64,000 nucleotides of DNA from Variovorax sp. J2L1-78 (GCF_030317205.1 NZ_JASZYB010000005.1:1-64000), one strand, 5' to 3'. Counted from the stretch's first letter, positions 7,874 to 16,990 are shown. Notes: generated from the sequence alone by a model not told the origin. Numbers and translations: made by a program.

Positions 7874-8689
7874 ATGACCGCGCGCACCTCCACTTCAAAC
7901 GTTCGTTCAGCGGACGTTTTACGTTCGGCGGCCACGGAAGACGATGCCGGCAGCCGCACCTTGCGCCGTGGCCTGCAGCTGCTCGACGCGGTGCTGGCGG
8001 GCGGCCGCGACGGCGTGCGCGTGGTCGACCTGTGCCGCGCGGCCGGGCTCGAACGCGCCACCGTCTACCGCCTGCTGTCGACCCTGATGGAGACCGGCTA
8101 CGTGGCGCAGCACGGGCGCTTCCGCTACGTGCCGGGCCCGCGCGTGGCGGCCCTGGCCCCGGCCGACGCGCTGCCCAACATGGCGGTGCGGCTGCAGCCG
8201 GTGCTGGCCCGCATCAGCGCGGCCTGCGGCGATGCGGCTTTCGCGGTGGTGCGCGAGGGGCCGCTGTCGCACTGCATCGCCCGGCAGGTGGGCACGCACC
8301 CGGTGCAGGTGCTGGTCATCCAGGTCGGCACGCAGCAGCCGCTGGGCGTCGGGGCCGCCGGACTGGCGCTGCTGGCCGCGCTGCCCGATGCGGAGGTCGC
8401 GAACATCATTGCGGCCAACGCGCCCCGGCTGCATGCCTATGGCGGCATGACGCCCGAGCGCATGCAGATCCTGGTGCGTGCCACACGGGAGCGTGGCTGG
8501 TCGGTCATCGGCAACCATGCGACCCGCGGCGTGCTCGCGGCGGGCATGGCGGTGCGCAACGCCGGCGGCGAGCCGGTGGCGGCCATCAGCGTGGCGTCGA
8601 CCCTGCCGCGCATGCCGCGCGAGCGTCAGCAGCTCATCGCGCGGACCATCCGCGAGAGCCTCGCCGAACTGCTTCCGGACGGCGCATGA
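7874..8689 (+). CDS. IclR-family transcriptional regulator
   Basis: 271 residues: an N-terminal winged helix (LRRGLQLLDAVL, then VDLCRAAGLERATVYRLL as recognition helix) and a C-terminal IclR effector domain with PLGVGAAGLALLAALP and AGMAVRNAGGEPVAAISVAS. It is divergent from the Bug-ligase-lyase-SDR operon and probably controls it in response to the substrate. An imperfect palindrome, AAACGT at 7897-7902 with ACGTTT at 7914-7919, lies just inside the coding start and could be an operator. Confidence 0.9.
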   Translation: MTARTSTSNVRSADVLRSAATEDDAGSRTLRRGLQLLDAVLAGGRDGVRVVDLCRAAGLERATVYRLLSTLMETGYVAQHGRFRYVPGPRVAALAPADALPNMAVRLQPVLARISAACGDAAFAVVREGPLSHCIARQVGTHPVQVLVIQVGTQQPLGVGAAGLALLAALPDAEVANIIAANAPRLHAYGGMTPERMQILVRATRERGWSVIGNHATRGVLAAGMAVRNAGGEPVAAISVASTLPRMPRERQQLIARTIRESLAELLPDGA

Positions 8690-8750
8690 GAGGCCCCGGC
8701 ACACGCTTTCGGGCGGCCGTGCCGCCGCTGGTGTTCCAATGGAGGCTTCG

Positions 8751-9179
8751 ATGAGCACCAAACCACTCTCCGGCCCCTGCCCCTGCGGACGCACCGACCA
8801 GCGTGCGCGCCCGCTCCAGTACGCGCTGTGCTGCGGACGCTATCTCGAGGATTTCGCGGGCACGCCGGCCCCCGATGCCGAGTCGCTGATGCGCTCCCGC
8901 TACACCGCCTTCGTGCGCGAGCAGGCCGACTACCTGCTGGCCACCTGGCATGCGTCGACCCGGCCGGCCGCGCTGACCTTCGAGCCCGGCACCAAGTGGC
9001 TCGGCCTGGACGTGCGCTCGCGCTCGGTGCTCGACGCCGACCATGCACGGGTCGAGTTCGTCGCCCGCCAGCGCGATGCCTCAGGCACCGCCAGCCGGCT
9101 GCACGAGCGCAGCAACTTCCAGCGCGAGCCCGATGGCGAGCTGCAGCGCTGGTACTACGTCGACGGCGAAGCCGGGTAG
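8751..9179 (+). CDS. YchJ-family (UPF0225) SEC-C motif protein
   Basis: 142 residues. Start MSTKPLSG is chosen because GGAG sits 6 bp upstream; the upstream ATG at 8739 overlaps that site. The N-terminal CPCG and CCGRYL cysteines are the zinc-binding YchJ/SEC-C signature, followed by SLMRSRYTAFVREQADYLL and an NTF2-like remainder (WLGLDVRS, ARVEFVARQRD, HERSNFQR). Function is unknown; SEC-C zinc knuckles often mediate protein contacts. Confidence 0.85.
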   Translation: MSTKPLSGPCPCGRTDQRARPLQYALCCGRYLEDFAGTPAPDAESLMRSRYTAFVREQADYLLATWHASTRPAALTFEPGTKWLGLDVRSRSVLDADHARVEFVARQRDASGTASRLHERSNFQREPDGELQRWYYVDGEAG

Positions 9180-9306
9180 GGTAGGACGACGGCGCGGCAT
9201 TGTCTCGAGGAGAGAGACACCGGGTTCCTTTCGGCGTATTTATCCGCCTGCGGCGCCGCGGCACACTGGCCGCTTTCCGGCCGTCCGACGACACAGGAGC
9301 TGCCCC

Positions 9307-10140
9307 ATGCCATCCGCACCCCCGGCGAATCGGTCCTTTCCCCGCGCGTGGCCGGGGCTTGCCTGGCTGCTGGCCGGCGCCCTGGCCTGGGCGGTGGCCG
9401 GCCCCGCGCAGGCGCAGGCGCAGGCCACGGCCCAGGCCTGGCTGACCAGCTTCTCGAACGCCGCGCCCGGCCCGGTGCCCGCATCCTGGCACTTCACCAC
9501 CCTGCCGAACAAGAACCCGACCAGCTTCGAGGTGGTGCGGCAGGACGGCAAGTCGGTGCTCAAGGTGCAGGCCGACGATTCCTACGGCAACCTGGTGCAT
9601 CCGGTGCGTGTGGCGCTGGACGGCGCTGCGTCGCTCGCCTGGCGCTGGCGCGTCGAGCGCTTCGTCGAAGGCACCGACCTGCGCAGCCGCAGCGGCGACG
9701 ACGGCGCGGCCAAGCTGTGCGTCTTCTTCGCGCTGCCGACCGACCGGCTGCCCTTCGGCGAGCGCACCCGGCTGGCACTGGCGCGTTCGGCCACCGGCGA
9801 GGACGTGCCGAGCGAAACGCTGTGCTACGTGTGGGACGCGAAGGAGGCGAAGAGCACGCTGCTGCCGAACGCCTTCACCCGGCGCATCCGCATGCTGGTG
9901 CTCGAGTCGGGCCCGGCCGGTGCCGGCATCGACAGCTGGCGCGGCGAGCGCCGCAACCTGCTGGCCGACTACCAGCGCGCCTTCGGCGACGAAGCCGGCG
10001 GCCTGCAGCCCGACATCGTCGGTGTCGCCATCTCTGCCGACGCCGACAACACCGAAGGGCACGGTCTCGCCTTCTTCTCCGATGTGGAAATGCAGGGCGC
10101 GCCGGCCGTGCCGCAGATGCAGGCGACGCACGCGCCCTGA
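9307..10140 (+). CDS. DUF3047 domain protein, exported
   Basis: 277 residues with a signal peptide (hydrophobic WLLAGALAWAVAGPAQAQA, cleavage near residue 37). The rest matches the DUF3047 pattern: LAWRWRVERFVEGTDLRSRSGDDGAAKL, VFFALP, ETLCYVWDAKE and VGVAISADADNTEG (quoted in pieces). These are beta-sandwich periplasmic proteins of unknown role. AGGAG lies 8 bp before the ATG. It is monocistronic, and the region after it holds only palindromes. Confidence 0.78.
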   Translation: MPSAPPANRSFPRAWPGLAWLLAGALAWAVAGPAQAQAQATAQAWLTSFSNAAPGPVPASWHFTTLPNKNPTSFEVVRQDGKSVLKVQADDSYGNLVHPVRVALDGAASLAWRWRVERFVEGTDLRSRSGDDGAAKLCVFFALPTDRLPFGERTRLALARSATGEDVPSETLCYVWDAKEAKSTLLPNAFTRRIRMLVLESGPAGAGIDSWRGERRNLLADYQRAFGDEAGGLQPDIVGVAISADADNTEGHGLAFFSDVEMQGAPAVPQMQATHAP

Positions 10141-10337
10141 AATGAAACCACCCCCGATGCGGCGCACTGCGTGTCGTCGCCCCGTGCGCCGGCCGGAGTC
10201 CGGCGCCCTTCGGGACCGTCCAAGTCTGCGCGGGCAGACTTGGAGCCGCGGCCCTCAGCCCCTCAAGGGGGCGCACCCGGCGGCCTGGCAGAGCCAGTTC
10301 CGCGGGTGCCCTGGCCTCGGGCGTGCCGTTTCATCGG
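10141..10337. repeat. Extragenic palindrome cluster between convergent genes
   Basis: 197 bp without a gene between the convergent DUF3047 and lipoprotein genes. It holds a perfect 10-bp stem with 4-nt loop (CCAAGTCTGC/GCAGACTTGG, 10220-10243), a CCCCT-CA-AGGGG mini-hairpin near 10260 and a GC-rich imperfect palindrome near 10190-10210. It could serve as a bidirectional terminator or a REP-like repeat. No T-run follows the main stem. Confidence 0.5.
10220..10243. terminator. Candidate bidirectional terminator hairpin
   Basis: Perfect 10-bp inverted repeat with loop GCGG between two convergent genes. Its position favours transcription termination, but it lacks the U-tract of an intrinsic terminator on either strand, so it may be a repeat element instead. 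Confidence 0.4.
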
Positions 10338-11210
10338 CTACCGGAGAACCTTGCCCGTTGCCACGTCGAGCACGCTGCCGTCGACCAGGCTCACGCGGTA
10401 GATCTCGCGCGTCACGTTGCCCGAGAAGGCCAGCTCGACGATCGACACGTTGCGGAAGGTGGTGTCGATGCCGTTGGGCAGCACGGTGTTGAACTTGGCC
10501 GCGACCTGGTTCATCGACGCCTGCAGCGCCGGCGTGAACGGCGTCATGCTGTAGACCAGCGTGTTGTGCGGGTTGTGCGAACGCAGTTCCTTGCCGTCCT
10601 TCACCACGTTCACGCCGCTCACGCCCACCGTCTTCACCAGATCCTTGCCGGCGTCGCCCATCTTGGCGTAGACGGGACCGGTCACGCGCGGCAGCGGGCC
10701 GTCGCGCAGCGGCGCCATGGCGGCCGTGGTCACGGTGTTGTAGGCCATCAGGGACTCGAAGCCAGGGCCGGTCTTGACGATGCCGAGGTCGAGCCACCAC
10801 GGGCGGCCCGCGTCCTTGGCGGCCTCGGTCGTGTAGAAGTTCTTCAACGTGAGCTGGATCGGCGCGGGCGGCTTGGGCAGGGCCTTGAGCATCTTCTGCG
10901 GCGTCGTCGGGTCGGCGCTGTGGATGTGCACCACCGTCACGTGCGGGATGTTGACGTTCTGCGCCTCGGTCTGCAGGCCCAGGCGCACCAGGTCTTGCCG
11001 CAAGGCCGGGTACACGCGTGCGTCGAGCACGTCGTTCACGTCCTTCGGCAGCGTGTAGACCACGCCGTAGGTGGCGGTGTGGGCGCGGAAATCGGGCTGG
11101 CCGATGGCGCTGTTGTCGATGGCGGGCGCCGAGGGGCCGGTGGTCCCGCAGGCCGTCAGGAACGAGCCGACGATGGCGGTGAGGACCAGGGGTCGAAGGG
11201 TGCGGATCAT
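10338..11210 (-). CDS. Putative lipoprotein with two H-x-T motifs (possible 2H phosphoesterase-like)
   Basis: 290 residues. Start MIRTLRPL is chosen since it gives a clean lipoprotein signal with lipobox LTAC (Cys21). I do not recognise the family with certainty. Two H-x-T triplets, H90-V-T92 in PHVTVVHI and H215-N-T217 in PHNTLVY, resemble the paired catalytic motifs of the 2H phosphoesterase (RNA-ligase-like) fold, but their spacing of about 125 residues is long. It lies 95 bp downstream of eutC on the same strand and may be the last gene of the head-group operon. Confidence 0.6.
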   Translation of the reverse strand: MIRTLRPLVLTAIVGSFLTACGTTGPSAPAIDNSAIGQPDFRAHTATYGVVYTLPKDVNDVLDARVYPALRQDLVRLGLQTEAQNVNIPHVTVVHIHSADPTTPQKMLKALPKPPAPIQLTLKNFYTTEAAKDAGRPWWLDLGIVKTGPGFESLMAYNTVTTAAMAPLRDGPLPRVTGPVYAKMGDAGKDLVKTVGVSGVNVVKDGKELRSHNPHNTLVYSMTPFTPALQASMNQVAAKFNTVLPNGIDTTFRNVSIVELAFSGNVTREIYRVSLVDGSVLDVATGKVLR

Positions 11211-11305
11211 GGCAACTCCAGTTTGCAGGGGACAAGGTGGCGCAATGCCACCGACGACACAGGCCGGCCCGGGCGAATTCCCGTGCCGACGGGGAACGTG
11301 GGCGT

Positions 11306-12097
11306 TCAGTCCGGCAGGGCCGGCAAAGCGGTCGATGGCGGGGCCGCGATGACCGCGGCGTCGCTGCGGTCCTTGAGCTGCACGCCGGTGAGCTGCAGGC
11401 GCCGCGCCTCCTGCGCCAGCCACCAGAAGCGGCCGGCGGCGGCCGCGGGCGAGAGGCCTTCGGGTCGGATGTTCGAGATGCAGTTGCGCTCGGCGTCGTG
11501 GCGTCCGACGGCGGGCTTCCAGGTGAGGTACAGGCCCAGGCTGTCGGGTGAGCTGAGGCCCGGGCGCTCGCCGATCAACATCGCGACCAGGCGGGCGCCG
11601 AGCAGCGCGCCCGCTTCGTCGGCCAGCGCGACGCGCGCCTGCTGCGCGATCACGACCGGGCCGAGCGTCCAGCCCGCGGGCAGGCCGGCGCGGATGGCGG
11701 TGACCATGGCGTGCGCGTTGCGCTCGACCGCCAGCGACGAGAGCCCGTCGCCGATGACCAGCAGCAGGTCGCAACCCGCCGTGGGGCTCGGGCCGGCCGC
11801 GTCGCGCAGCCGCTGCGCACTGGCGTCGTCGAGCCGGCGGCCGAGGTCGGGGCGCAGCAGGTAGCTGGCGCGGTCCACGGCGGCGCTGTGCACCTGCAGC
11901 GTGGGCAGGCCGTCGGCGGCCAGTGCGTCGGCCAGCGCCTGTGTGTCGAGCTGCACATGCACCGCGTCGCGCGCCTGGGCATGCGCGAAGCCGAATCGCA
12001 GCAGCTCGGCGGTGGGCATGCTCGACCCCGCGCGACCGAGCGCGAGGCGGGCCGCGGTGTAGGCGCGCAGATCGTCCCAGGGGTCGGGCGTACTCAT
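11306..12097 (-). CDS. eutC: Ethanolamine ammonia-lyase small subunit
   Basis: 263 residues. It carries the EutC pattern: DLRAYTAARLALGRAG at the N-terminus, RPDLGRRLDDAS, CDLLLVIGDGLSSLA, GERPGLSSPDSLGLYL and ERNCISNIRPEGLS, which contact adenosylcobalamin together with the large subunit. The start overlaps the eutB stop (ATGA), the usual arrangement. With EutB it converts ethanolamine to acetaldehyde and ammonia. No eut microcompartment shell genes are nearby, so this is the simple cytosolic form. Confidence 0.95.
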   Translation of the reverse strand: MSTPDPWDDLRAYTAARLALGRAGSSMPTAELLRFGFAHAQARDAVHVQLDTQALADALAADGLPTLQVHSAAVDRASYLLRPDLGRRLDDASAQRLRDAAGPSPTAGCDLLLVIGDGLSSLAVERNAHAMVTAIRAGLPAGWTLGPVVIAQQARVALADEAGALLGARLVAMLIGERPGLSSPDSLGLYLTWKPAVGRHDAERNCISNIRPEGLSPAAAAGRFWWLAQEARRLQLTGVQLKDRSDAAVIAAPPSTALPALPD

Positions 12098-13500
12098 GCA
12101 TTGCTCCCGCCGCCGAGCTGCAATTGACGCAGCTGCTGCAACGCCGGGTGCTGCGGCGTCACGCTGTGCACGCGGCCCTGTGCGTCGGCCAACTGCATCT
12201 GCTGCAGCCAAACCTCGAACTCGGGCGCGCGCTTCAGGCCCAGTACCTCGCGCAGGTAGAGCGCGTCGTGGAAGGACGTGCTCTGGTAGTTGAGCATGAT
12301 GTCGTCGGCCCCCGGCACGCCCATGATGAAGGTCAGGCCTGCGGCGCCTAGCAGCGTCATCAGCGTGTCCATGTCGTCGGAGTCGGCCTCGGCATGGTTG
12401 GTGTAGCAGACGTCGCAGCCCAGCGGCAGCCCCATCAGCTTGCCGCAGAAGTGGTCCTCGAGCCCGGCGCGGATGATCTGCTTGCCGTCGTACAGGTACT
12501 CCGGCCCGATGAAGCCGACCACCGTGTTCACCAGCAGCGGCCGGAACGCGCGTGCCACCGCATAGGCCCGTGCCTCGCAGGTCTGCTGGTCGACGCCGTG
12601 GTGGGCGCCGGCCGACAGCGCGCTGCCCTGGCCGGTCTCGAAGTACATGACGTTGTCGCCCAGCGGCCCGCGCCGCAGCGACAGGGCGGCCTCGTGCGCT
12701 TCCTTCAGCACGGCCAGGTTCACACCGAAGCTGGTGTTGGCCTTTTCGGTGCCGGCGACCGACTGGAACACCAGGTCGACCGGCGCACCCTGCTCGATCA
12801 TCTGCACCGTGTTGGTCACGTGCGTGAGCACGCAGGACTGCGTCGGGATGCCCAGCCTGCCGATCACCTCGTCGAGCATGTGCACCAGCCGCGTGAGCGC
12901 CGGCACGCTGTCGCTGGCCGGGTTGATGCCGATCACCGCGTCGCCCGCGCCGTAGAGCAGGCCGTCGACCATCGACGCCGCGATGCCGCGCAGGTCGTCG
13001 GTCGGGTGGTTGGGCTGCAGCCGCACCGCCAGGTGGCCGGGCAGGCCGATGGTGTTGCGAAAGCGCGTGACCACCCGGCACTTGCGTGCGACGAGGATCA
13101 GGTCCTGGTTGCGCATCAGCTTGCTCACGGCGGCCGCCATCTCGGGGGTGATGCCGGGCGCCACCTGCGCCAGCATCGCGCTGTCGGCCGCGTCGGACAG
13201 CAGCCAGTCGCGGAAGTCGCCGACCGTCAGGTGCGCGATGGGCGCGAAGGCGGCGGCGTCGTGCGTGTCGATGATGAGGCGCGTGACCTCGTCGTCTTCG
13301 TAGGGCACCAGCGCCTCGTCGAGGAAACGCCGAAGCGGCACGTCGGCCAGCGCCATGCGCGCGGCCATGCGTTCCACCGCCGTCTCGGACGCGACGCCGG
13401 CCAGCACGTCGCCCGAACGCGCCGGGGTGGCCTTGGCCATCAGCGTGCGCAGGTCGGCGAAGTGCCAGGTGGTGTCGCCGGCGGCGTGGCGGTAGGGCAT
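12094..13500 (-). CDS. eutB: Ethanolamine ammonia-lyase large subunit
   Basis: 468 residues, normal length for EutB. Recognisable TIM-barrel segments are FRNTIGLPGHLAVRLQPNHP, GDAVIGINPASDS, GAPVDLVFQSVAGTEKAN, YFETGQGSALSAGAHHG and GFIGPEYLYDGKQI, which bind the substrate and B12 radical. It needs adenosylcobalamin and EutC. It is preceded by the DeoR gene with a 32-bp gap and belongs to the long minus-strand transcription unit from the phospholipase and ABC genes. Confidence 0.96.
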   Translation of the reverse strand: MPYRHAAGDTTWHFADLRTLMAKATPARSGDVLAGVASETAVERMAARMALADVPLRRFLDEALVPYEDDEVTRLIIDTHDAAAFAPIAHLTVGDFRDWLLSDAADSAMLAQVAPGITPEMAAAVSKLMRNQDLILVARKCRVVTRFRNTIGLPGHLAVRLQPNHPTDDLRGIAASMVDGLLYGAGDAVIGINPASDSVPALTRLVHMLDEVIGRLGIPTQSCVLTHVTNTVQMIEQGAPVDLVFQSVAGTEKANTSFGVNLAVLKEAHEAALSLRRGPLGDNVMYFETGQGSALSAGAHHGVDQQTCEARAYAVARAFRPLLVNTVVGFIGPEYLYDGKQIIRAGLEDHFCGKLMGLPLGCDVCYTNHAEADSDDMDTLMTLLGAAGLTFIMGVPGADDIMLNYQSTSFHDALYLREVLGLKRAPEFEVWLQQMQLADAQGRVHSVTPQHPALQQLRQLQLGGGSNA

Positions 13501-13532
13501 GGTGGGTCGGCCTCGGTATGTCTGTCAGGGCG

Positions 13533-14309
13533 TCAGGCGATGACGAGGCGCTCGCAGGCCTTGCGCAACGCGGCCAGGCCCGCGACCTCGCGCGCCTTGG
13601 CGTCGGTCACGACGATGTCGATGTCGGCCGTGCGTGCGTAGGTCACGCGGCTCGCCAGGCCGATCTTGCTGTGATCGGCCAGGATCACGACTTGTTGGGC
13701 CTGCTCGGCCATGGCGCGCGCCACCGCGGCCTCGTGGTGCTCGAAGCTCATGGCGCCGTGCCTGGCGTGCAGGCCCACGGGCGACAGCAGCGCCACGTCG
13801 ACCCGGAAGCGCCGGATGTCCTCCAGCGTGCCTTCGCCGTGCGTGGCCTGGGTCTTCACGTCGATCTGGCCTCCGAGCAGGCGCACGTCGTTGCGCGAAC
13901 TGCGGGCCTCGTCGGCGCCGGCCAGCTTGAGCGCGATGGTCAGCGAGTTGGTGATGACCGTCATGCCGCTGAGCGTGGCGATCTCCTCGGCCAGCGTCGA
14001 GGTGGTGCTGCCGGCATCCAGGAACAGCGTCTGCCCCGGGCGCAGCAGGCCAACGGCGGCCTTGGCGATGGCGCGCTTCTCCTTCTGGCGCGCCACCAGG
14101 CGCACCGACAGCGGCGGCTCGGGCTCGGGGCCGGTGGCGACCGCGCCGCCGTGCACGCGGCGCAGTTCGCCGCTGCCTTCGAGCTCGAGCAGGTCGCGCC
14201 GCACGGTTTCGCGCGAGACTTCCAGGTCCTGCACGATGCGGTCGACGCTCACCCGCGAGAAGGTCGCCAGCAGGCTGCGGATGCGGAGGAATCGTTCTTC
14301 TTGGAGCAT
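13533..14309 (-). CDS. DeoR/GlpR-family transcriptional regulator
   Basis: 258 residues. The N-terminal DeoR helix-turn-helix is clear (MLQEERFLRIRSLL, then VDRIVQDLEVSRETVRRDL and LRRVHGGAV). The C-terminal sugar-phosphate-sensor domain carries FLDAGSTTSTLAEEIA and VVILADHSKIG. Family members bind small phosphorylated effectors. Here it sits between an ABC permease and eutBC, so a phospho-head group such as phosphoethanolamine is a reasonable effector, but that is inference. Confidence 0.9.
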   Translation of the reverse strand: MLQEERFLRIRSLLATFSRVSVDRIVQDLEVSRETVRRDLLELEGSGELRRVHGGAVATGPEPEPPLSVRLVARQKEKRAIAKAAVGLLRPGQTLFLDAGSTTSTLAEEIATLSGMTVITNSLTIALKLAGADEARSSRNDVRLLGGQIDVKTQATHGEGTLEDIRRFRVDVALLSPVGLHARHGAMSFEHHEAAVARAMAEQAQQVVILADHSKIGLASRVTYARTADIDIVVTDAKAREVAGLAALRKACERLVIA

Positions 14310-14330
14310 GTGAAAAGAGGGGTTGCGGTG

Positions 14331-15986
14331 TCAGTGCGCCGACGGAACGGGTTGGCGGGTGAGCAGATGCAATAGCAGTGCCATCGTGCCCACCACCGCC
14401 ATGATGCAGGTGGAGAAGGCGGCCGCCTGCGAGGTGAAGCCGGCTTCGTCCAGCCGCATGACCGTGACGGCGCCCATCGACAGGGACGGTGTGATGAGGA
14501 AGATGACGGCCGACAGCGTGACCATCGAGCGCATGAACAGGAACACCGCGATCGCCAGCAGCGTGGTGCGCAGCGCCGGCCAGTGGACGTCGCCCAGCAC
14601 CCGCGCCACGCCGCCGCCCAGCACGGTGGTGGCGTCGTCGAGGGCGGTGGGCACGGTGCGCATGGCCGTCATCATGCTCACGAAACCTTGTGTGTGGTAG
14701 TGGTAGTAGTTGCACAGCGCCAGCAGCAGGGCGCTGCCGTACAGCACGCCCCAGGGCCTGTCGGCCGTGTTGAAGGTGAAGACGTAAGCCAGGCCGAGCA
14801 CCAGCCCCGGCACCGCCACCGGCAGCGCGCTCAGCAGCCGTGCCGCGCTGGCGGCCCGGCCGGGCAGGCGCTGCACGCCGAAGGCCAGCAGGAACAGCAA
14901 CGCCGTGCCCACCGCCGCAGCGACGAGCGACACGCCGATCGACGTCCACAGCGGCGCATAGCCGCCGGCGATGTCGATGTCGTAGTGCTTGAGCGTGAGG
15001 TCGAGCCGGTAGGGCCACAGGCGGATGAAGCTGGCGACGATCACCGTGAGCACCACCGCGTAGATGGAACCCACGATGACGAGCGAGGCGGCGAAGAACG
15101 CGCCGTCGCGGCCCGCGTGGGGTCGGGGTGTCGGCGGCAGGGCCGATTCCGCGCCCAGCCCGGCCTGGCGCTGCGCCGCCAGGTGTTCGATGAAGACCGA
15201 CAGCGCGGCCGGCACTAGCAGCACGATGCCGATCACCGCGCCCATGCCGAACTTCATCTGGCCGCTGACCTGGTTGTAGATCTCGGTGGCCAGCACCTGG
15301 AAATTGCCGCCGATGACCACCGCATTGCCGAAGTCGGTGATGGTCACGGTGAAGACGACGAAGCCCGCGCTCAGCAGGCCGTAGCGCACGCCCGGCAGGG
15401 TGATGTCGACAAACTGCCGCCACGGCGTGGCCCCCAGCACCTCGGCCGCGTCGTACTGGCGCGCGTCGCCGTGGCGCAGCGCGGTGCGCAGGATGAGCAC
15501 CGCCTGCGGCAGTGCGTAGAGCACGTCGGCGATCAGCAGGCCCCAGAAGCCGTAGATCTCGGGCCGGATGCCGAGCGCCTTGCCGACCACGCCGTTGCGC
15601 CCCAGCAGGAAGATCAGCCCCAGGCCGAGCACCAGCGAGGGCGCCAGCACCGGCAGCGTCATGCCGATGGCCGTGAAGCTGCGGCCGGGCATGCGCGTGC
15701 GCTCGATGCCGTAGGCCACGACGAAGGCCAGCAGCAGCGTGACGCCCGTGGTCGACACGCCCAGCAGCAGGCTGTTGAAGAGCGCACGCCACACGCCAGG
15801 TGTGTCGAGCAGCGCGGCGTAGTTGCCCAGGCCGATACCGCCCGTGCCGTCCTGCACCAGGCTGCGCCAGGCGATGCCGAGCATCGGTATGCCGAAGAAC
15901 ATGACGAGCGCGGCCAGCGGCAGCCACAGGCAGGCGCGTAGCAGCCAGCGATCGGCCGCGTGCATCGGCAGGGCGGGCGCCCTCAT
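14331..15986 (-). CDS. ABC transporter permease, fused two-half type (2-aminoethylphosphonate/Fe3+ family)
   Basis: 551 residues with two six-helix permease halves in one chain, as in FbpB and PhnV-like permeases. Each half has its EAA loop: AAEVLGATPWRQFVDITLPG and, in the second half, a degenerate ATTVLGGGVARVLGDVHWPA. The start overlaps the ATPase stop (ATGA). It probably forms an importer with the adjacent ATPase and the binding protein at 21638. The substrate is predicted to be ethanolamine, a phospho-head group or 2-aminoethylphosphonate, from family and context only. Confidence 0.85.
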   Translation of the reverse strand: MRAPALPMHAADRWLLRACLWLPLAALVMFFGIPMLGIAWRSLVQDGTGGIGLGNYAALLDTPGVWRALFNSLLLGVSTTGVTLLLAFVVAYGIERTRMPGRSFTAIGMTLPVLAPSLVLGLGLIFLLGRNGVVGKALGIRPEIYGFWGLLIADVLYALPQAVLILRTALRHGDARQYDAAEVLGATPWRQFVDITLPGVRYGLLSAGFVVFTVTITDFGNAVVIGGNFQVLATEIYNQVSGQMKFGMGAVIGIVLLVPAALSVFIEHLAAQRQAGLGAESALPPTPRPHAGRDGAFFAASLVIVGSIYAVVLTVIVASFIRLWPYRLDLTLKHYDIDIAGGYAPLWTSIGVSLVAAAVGTALLFLLAFGVQRLPGRAASAARLLSALPVAVPGLVLGLAYVFTFNTADRPWGVLYGSALLLALCNYYHYHTQGFVSMMTAMRTVPTALDDATTVLGGGVARVLGDVHWPALRTTLLAIAVFLFMRSMVTLSAVIFLITPSLSMGAVTVMRLDEAGFTSQAAAFSTCIMAVVGTMALLLHLLTRQPVPSAH

Positions 15987-16990
15987 GCCGTCACCCAGCT
16001 GCAGTCGGCCGCGCCGATGGCAAGCGACACCCGCTGGCCGACGGACAGTGGCATGGCGCTGCTGGTTTCGGCCAGCAGCGCCTGGTCGCCCCAGCGCACC
16101 CGCACGCGCTGGATGCTGCCGAGAAAGCCGATGTCGGTCACTTCGCCGCGCGCGCCGGCAGCGGGCTCGAGGCGAATGCGCTCGGGCCGGATGCACAGCA
16201 GCGCACCGGCCGCATCGATGTCGGCGGGCAGCGGCGGCAGCACGGGCACCAGCGCGCTGGCGAGCGCGGCCGGCAGCAGGTTGCTGTGGCCCATGAAGTC
16301 GGCCACGAAGCGGGTGCGCGGGCGCAGGTAGAGGTCCTGCGGCGAGCCCTGCTGTTCGATGCGCCCCTGGTTCATGCAGACGATGGTGTCGGCCATCGAC
16401 ATGGCCTCTTCCTGGTCGTGCGTGACCATCAGCGTCGGGATGCCCAGGCCGCGCTGCACCTCGCGCAGTTCGCGCCGAAGGTCGGCGCGTACCCGTGCGT
16501 CGAGCGCCGACAGCGGCTCGTCGAGCAGCAGCAGCGAGGGGTTGACGGCCAGCGCCCGCGCGATGGCTACGCGTTGCTGCTGGCCGCCCGAGAGCTCGCC
16601 GGGAAAGCGCGCGCCGAAGCTCGGCAGCTTGACCATGTCGAGCAGTTCGGCCACGCGCTTGTCGACGGTCGCTGCCGCCTCGCCGCGGATGCGCAGGCCG
16701 TAGCCCACGTTCTGCGCCACCGTCATGTGCGGGAACAGCGAGTAGGACTGGAACACGATGCCGAAGCCGCGCTCGCGCGCCGGCATCTGCGCCAGGTCGC
16801 GGCCGTTGAGCGACACGCTGCCGCCGTCGGCCGCCATCAGCCCCGCGATGATGCGCAGCAGCGTGGTCTTGCCGCAGCCGCTGGGGCCCAGCAGGCAGAC
16901 GAATTCCGCGCCCCCCACGTCGAGTTCGATGCGCTCCAGCGCGGACTGGCCGCCGAAGCTCTTGTGAAGGTTCCTGATCTGCAAGGCCAT
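15983..16990 (-). CDS. ABC transporter ATP-binding protein (PotA/FbpC/PhnT type)
   Basis: 335 residues. Walker A GPSGCGKTTLLR, Q-loop FQSYSLFPHMTV, signature LSGGQQQRVAIARAL, Walker B LLLLDEPLSALD and the H-loop MVTHDQEEAM are all intact; the C-terminal 100 residues form a TOBE-like domain. Start MALQIRNLHKSFGG is chosen over an upstream extension with no homology-like content. It follows the phospholipase gene by 58 bp and energises the adjoining fused permease. Confidence 0.92.
   Translation of the reverse strand: MALQIRNLHKSFGGQSALERIELDVGGAEFVCLLGPSGCGKTTLLRIIAGLMAADGGSVSLNGRDLAQMPARERGFGIVFQSYSLFPHMTVAQNVGYGLRIRGEAAATVDKRVAELLDMVKLPSFGARFPGELSGGQQQRVAIARALAVNPSLLLLDEPLSALDARVRADLRRELREVQRGLGIPTLMVTHDQEEAMSMADTIVCMNQGRIEQQGSPQDLYLRPRTRFVADFMGHSNLLPAALASALVPVLPPLPADIDAAGALLCIRPERIRLEPAAGARGEVTDIGFLGSIQRVRVRWGDQALLAETSSAMPLSVGQRVSLAIGAADCSWVTA

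Noticed and set aside
8739..8750. ATG at 8739 as start of the YchJ-like gene
   Set aside because: It overlaps the GGAG ribosome site that serves the ATG at 8751, whose product starts like family members.
13525..15927. 800-codon minus frame over the permease and DeoR genes
   Set aside because: Out-of-frame reading of the true permease and regulator; no homology-like segments.
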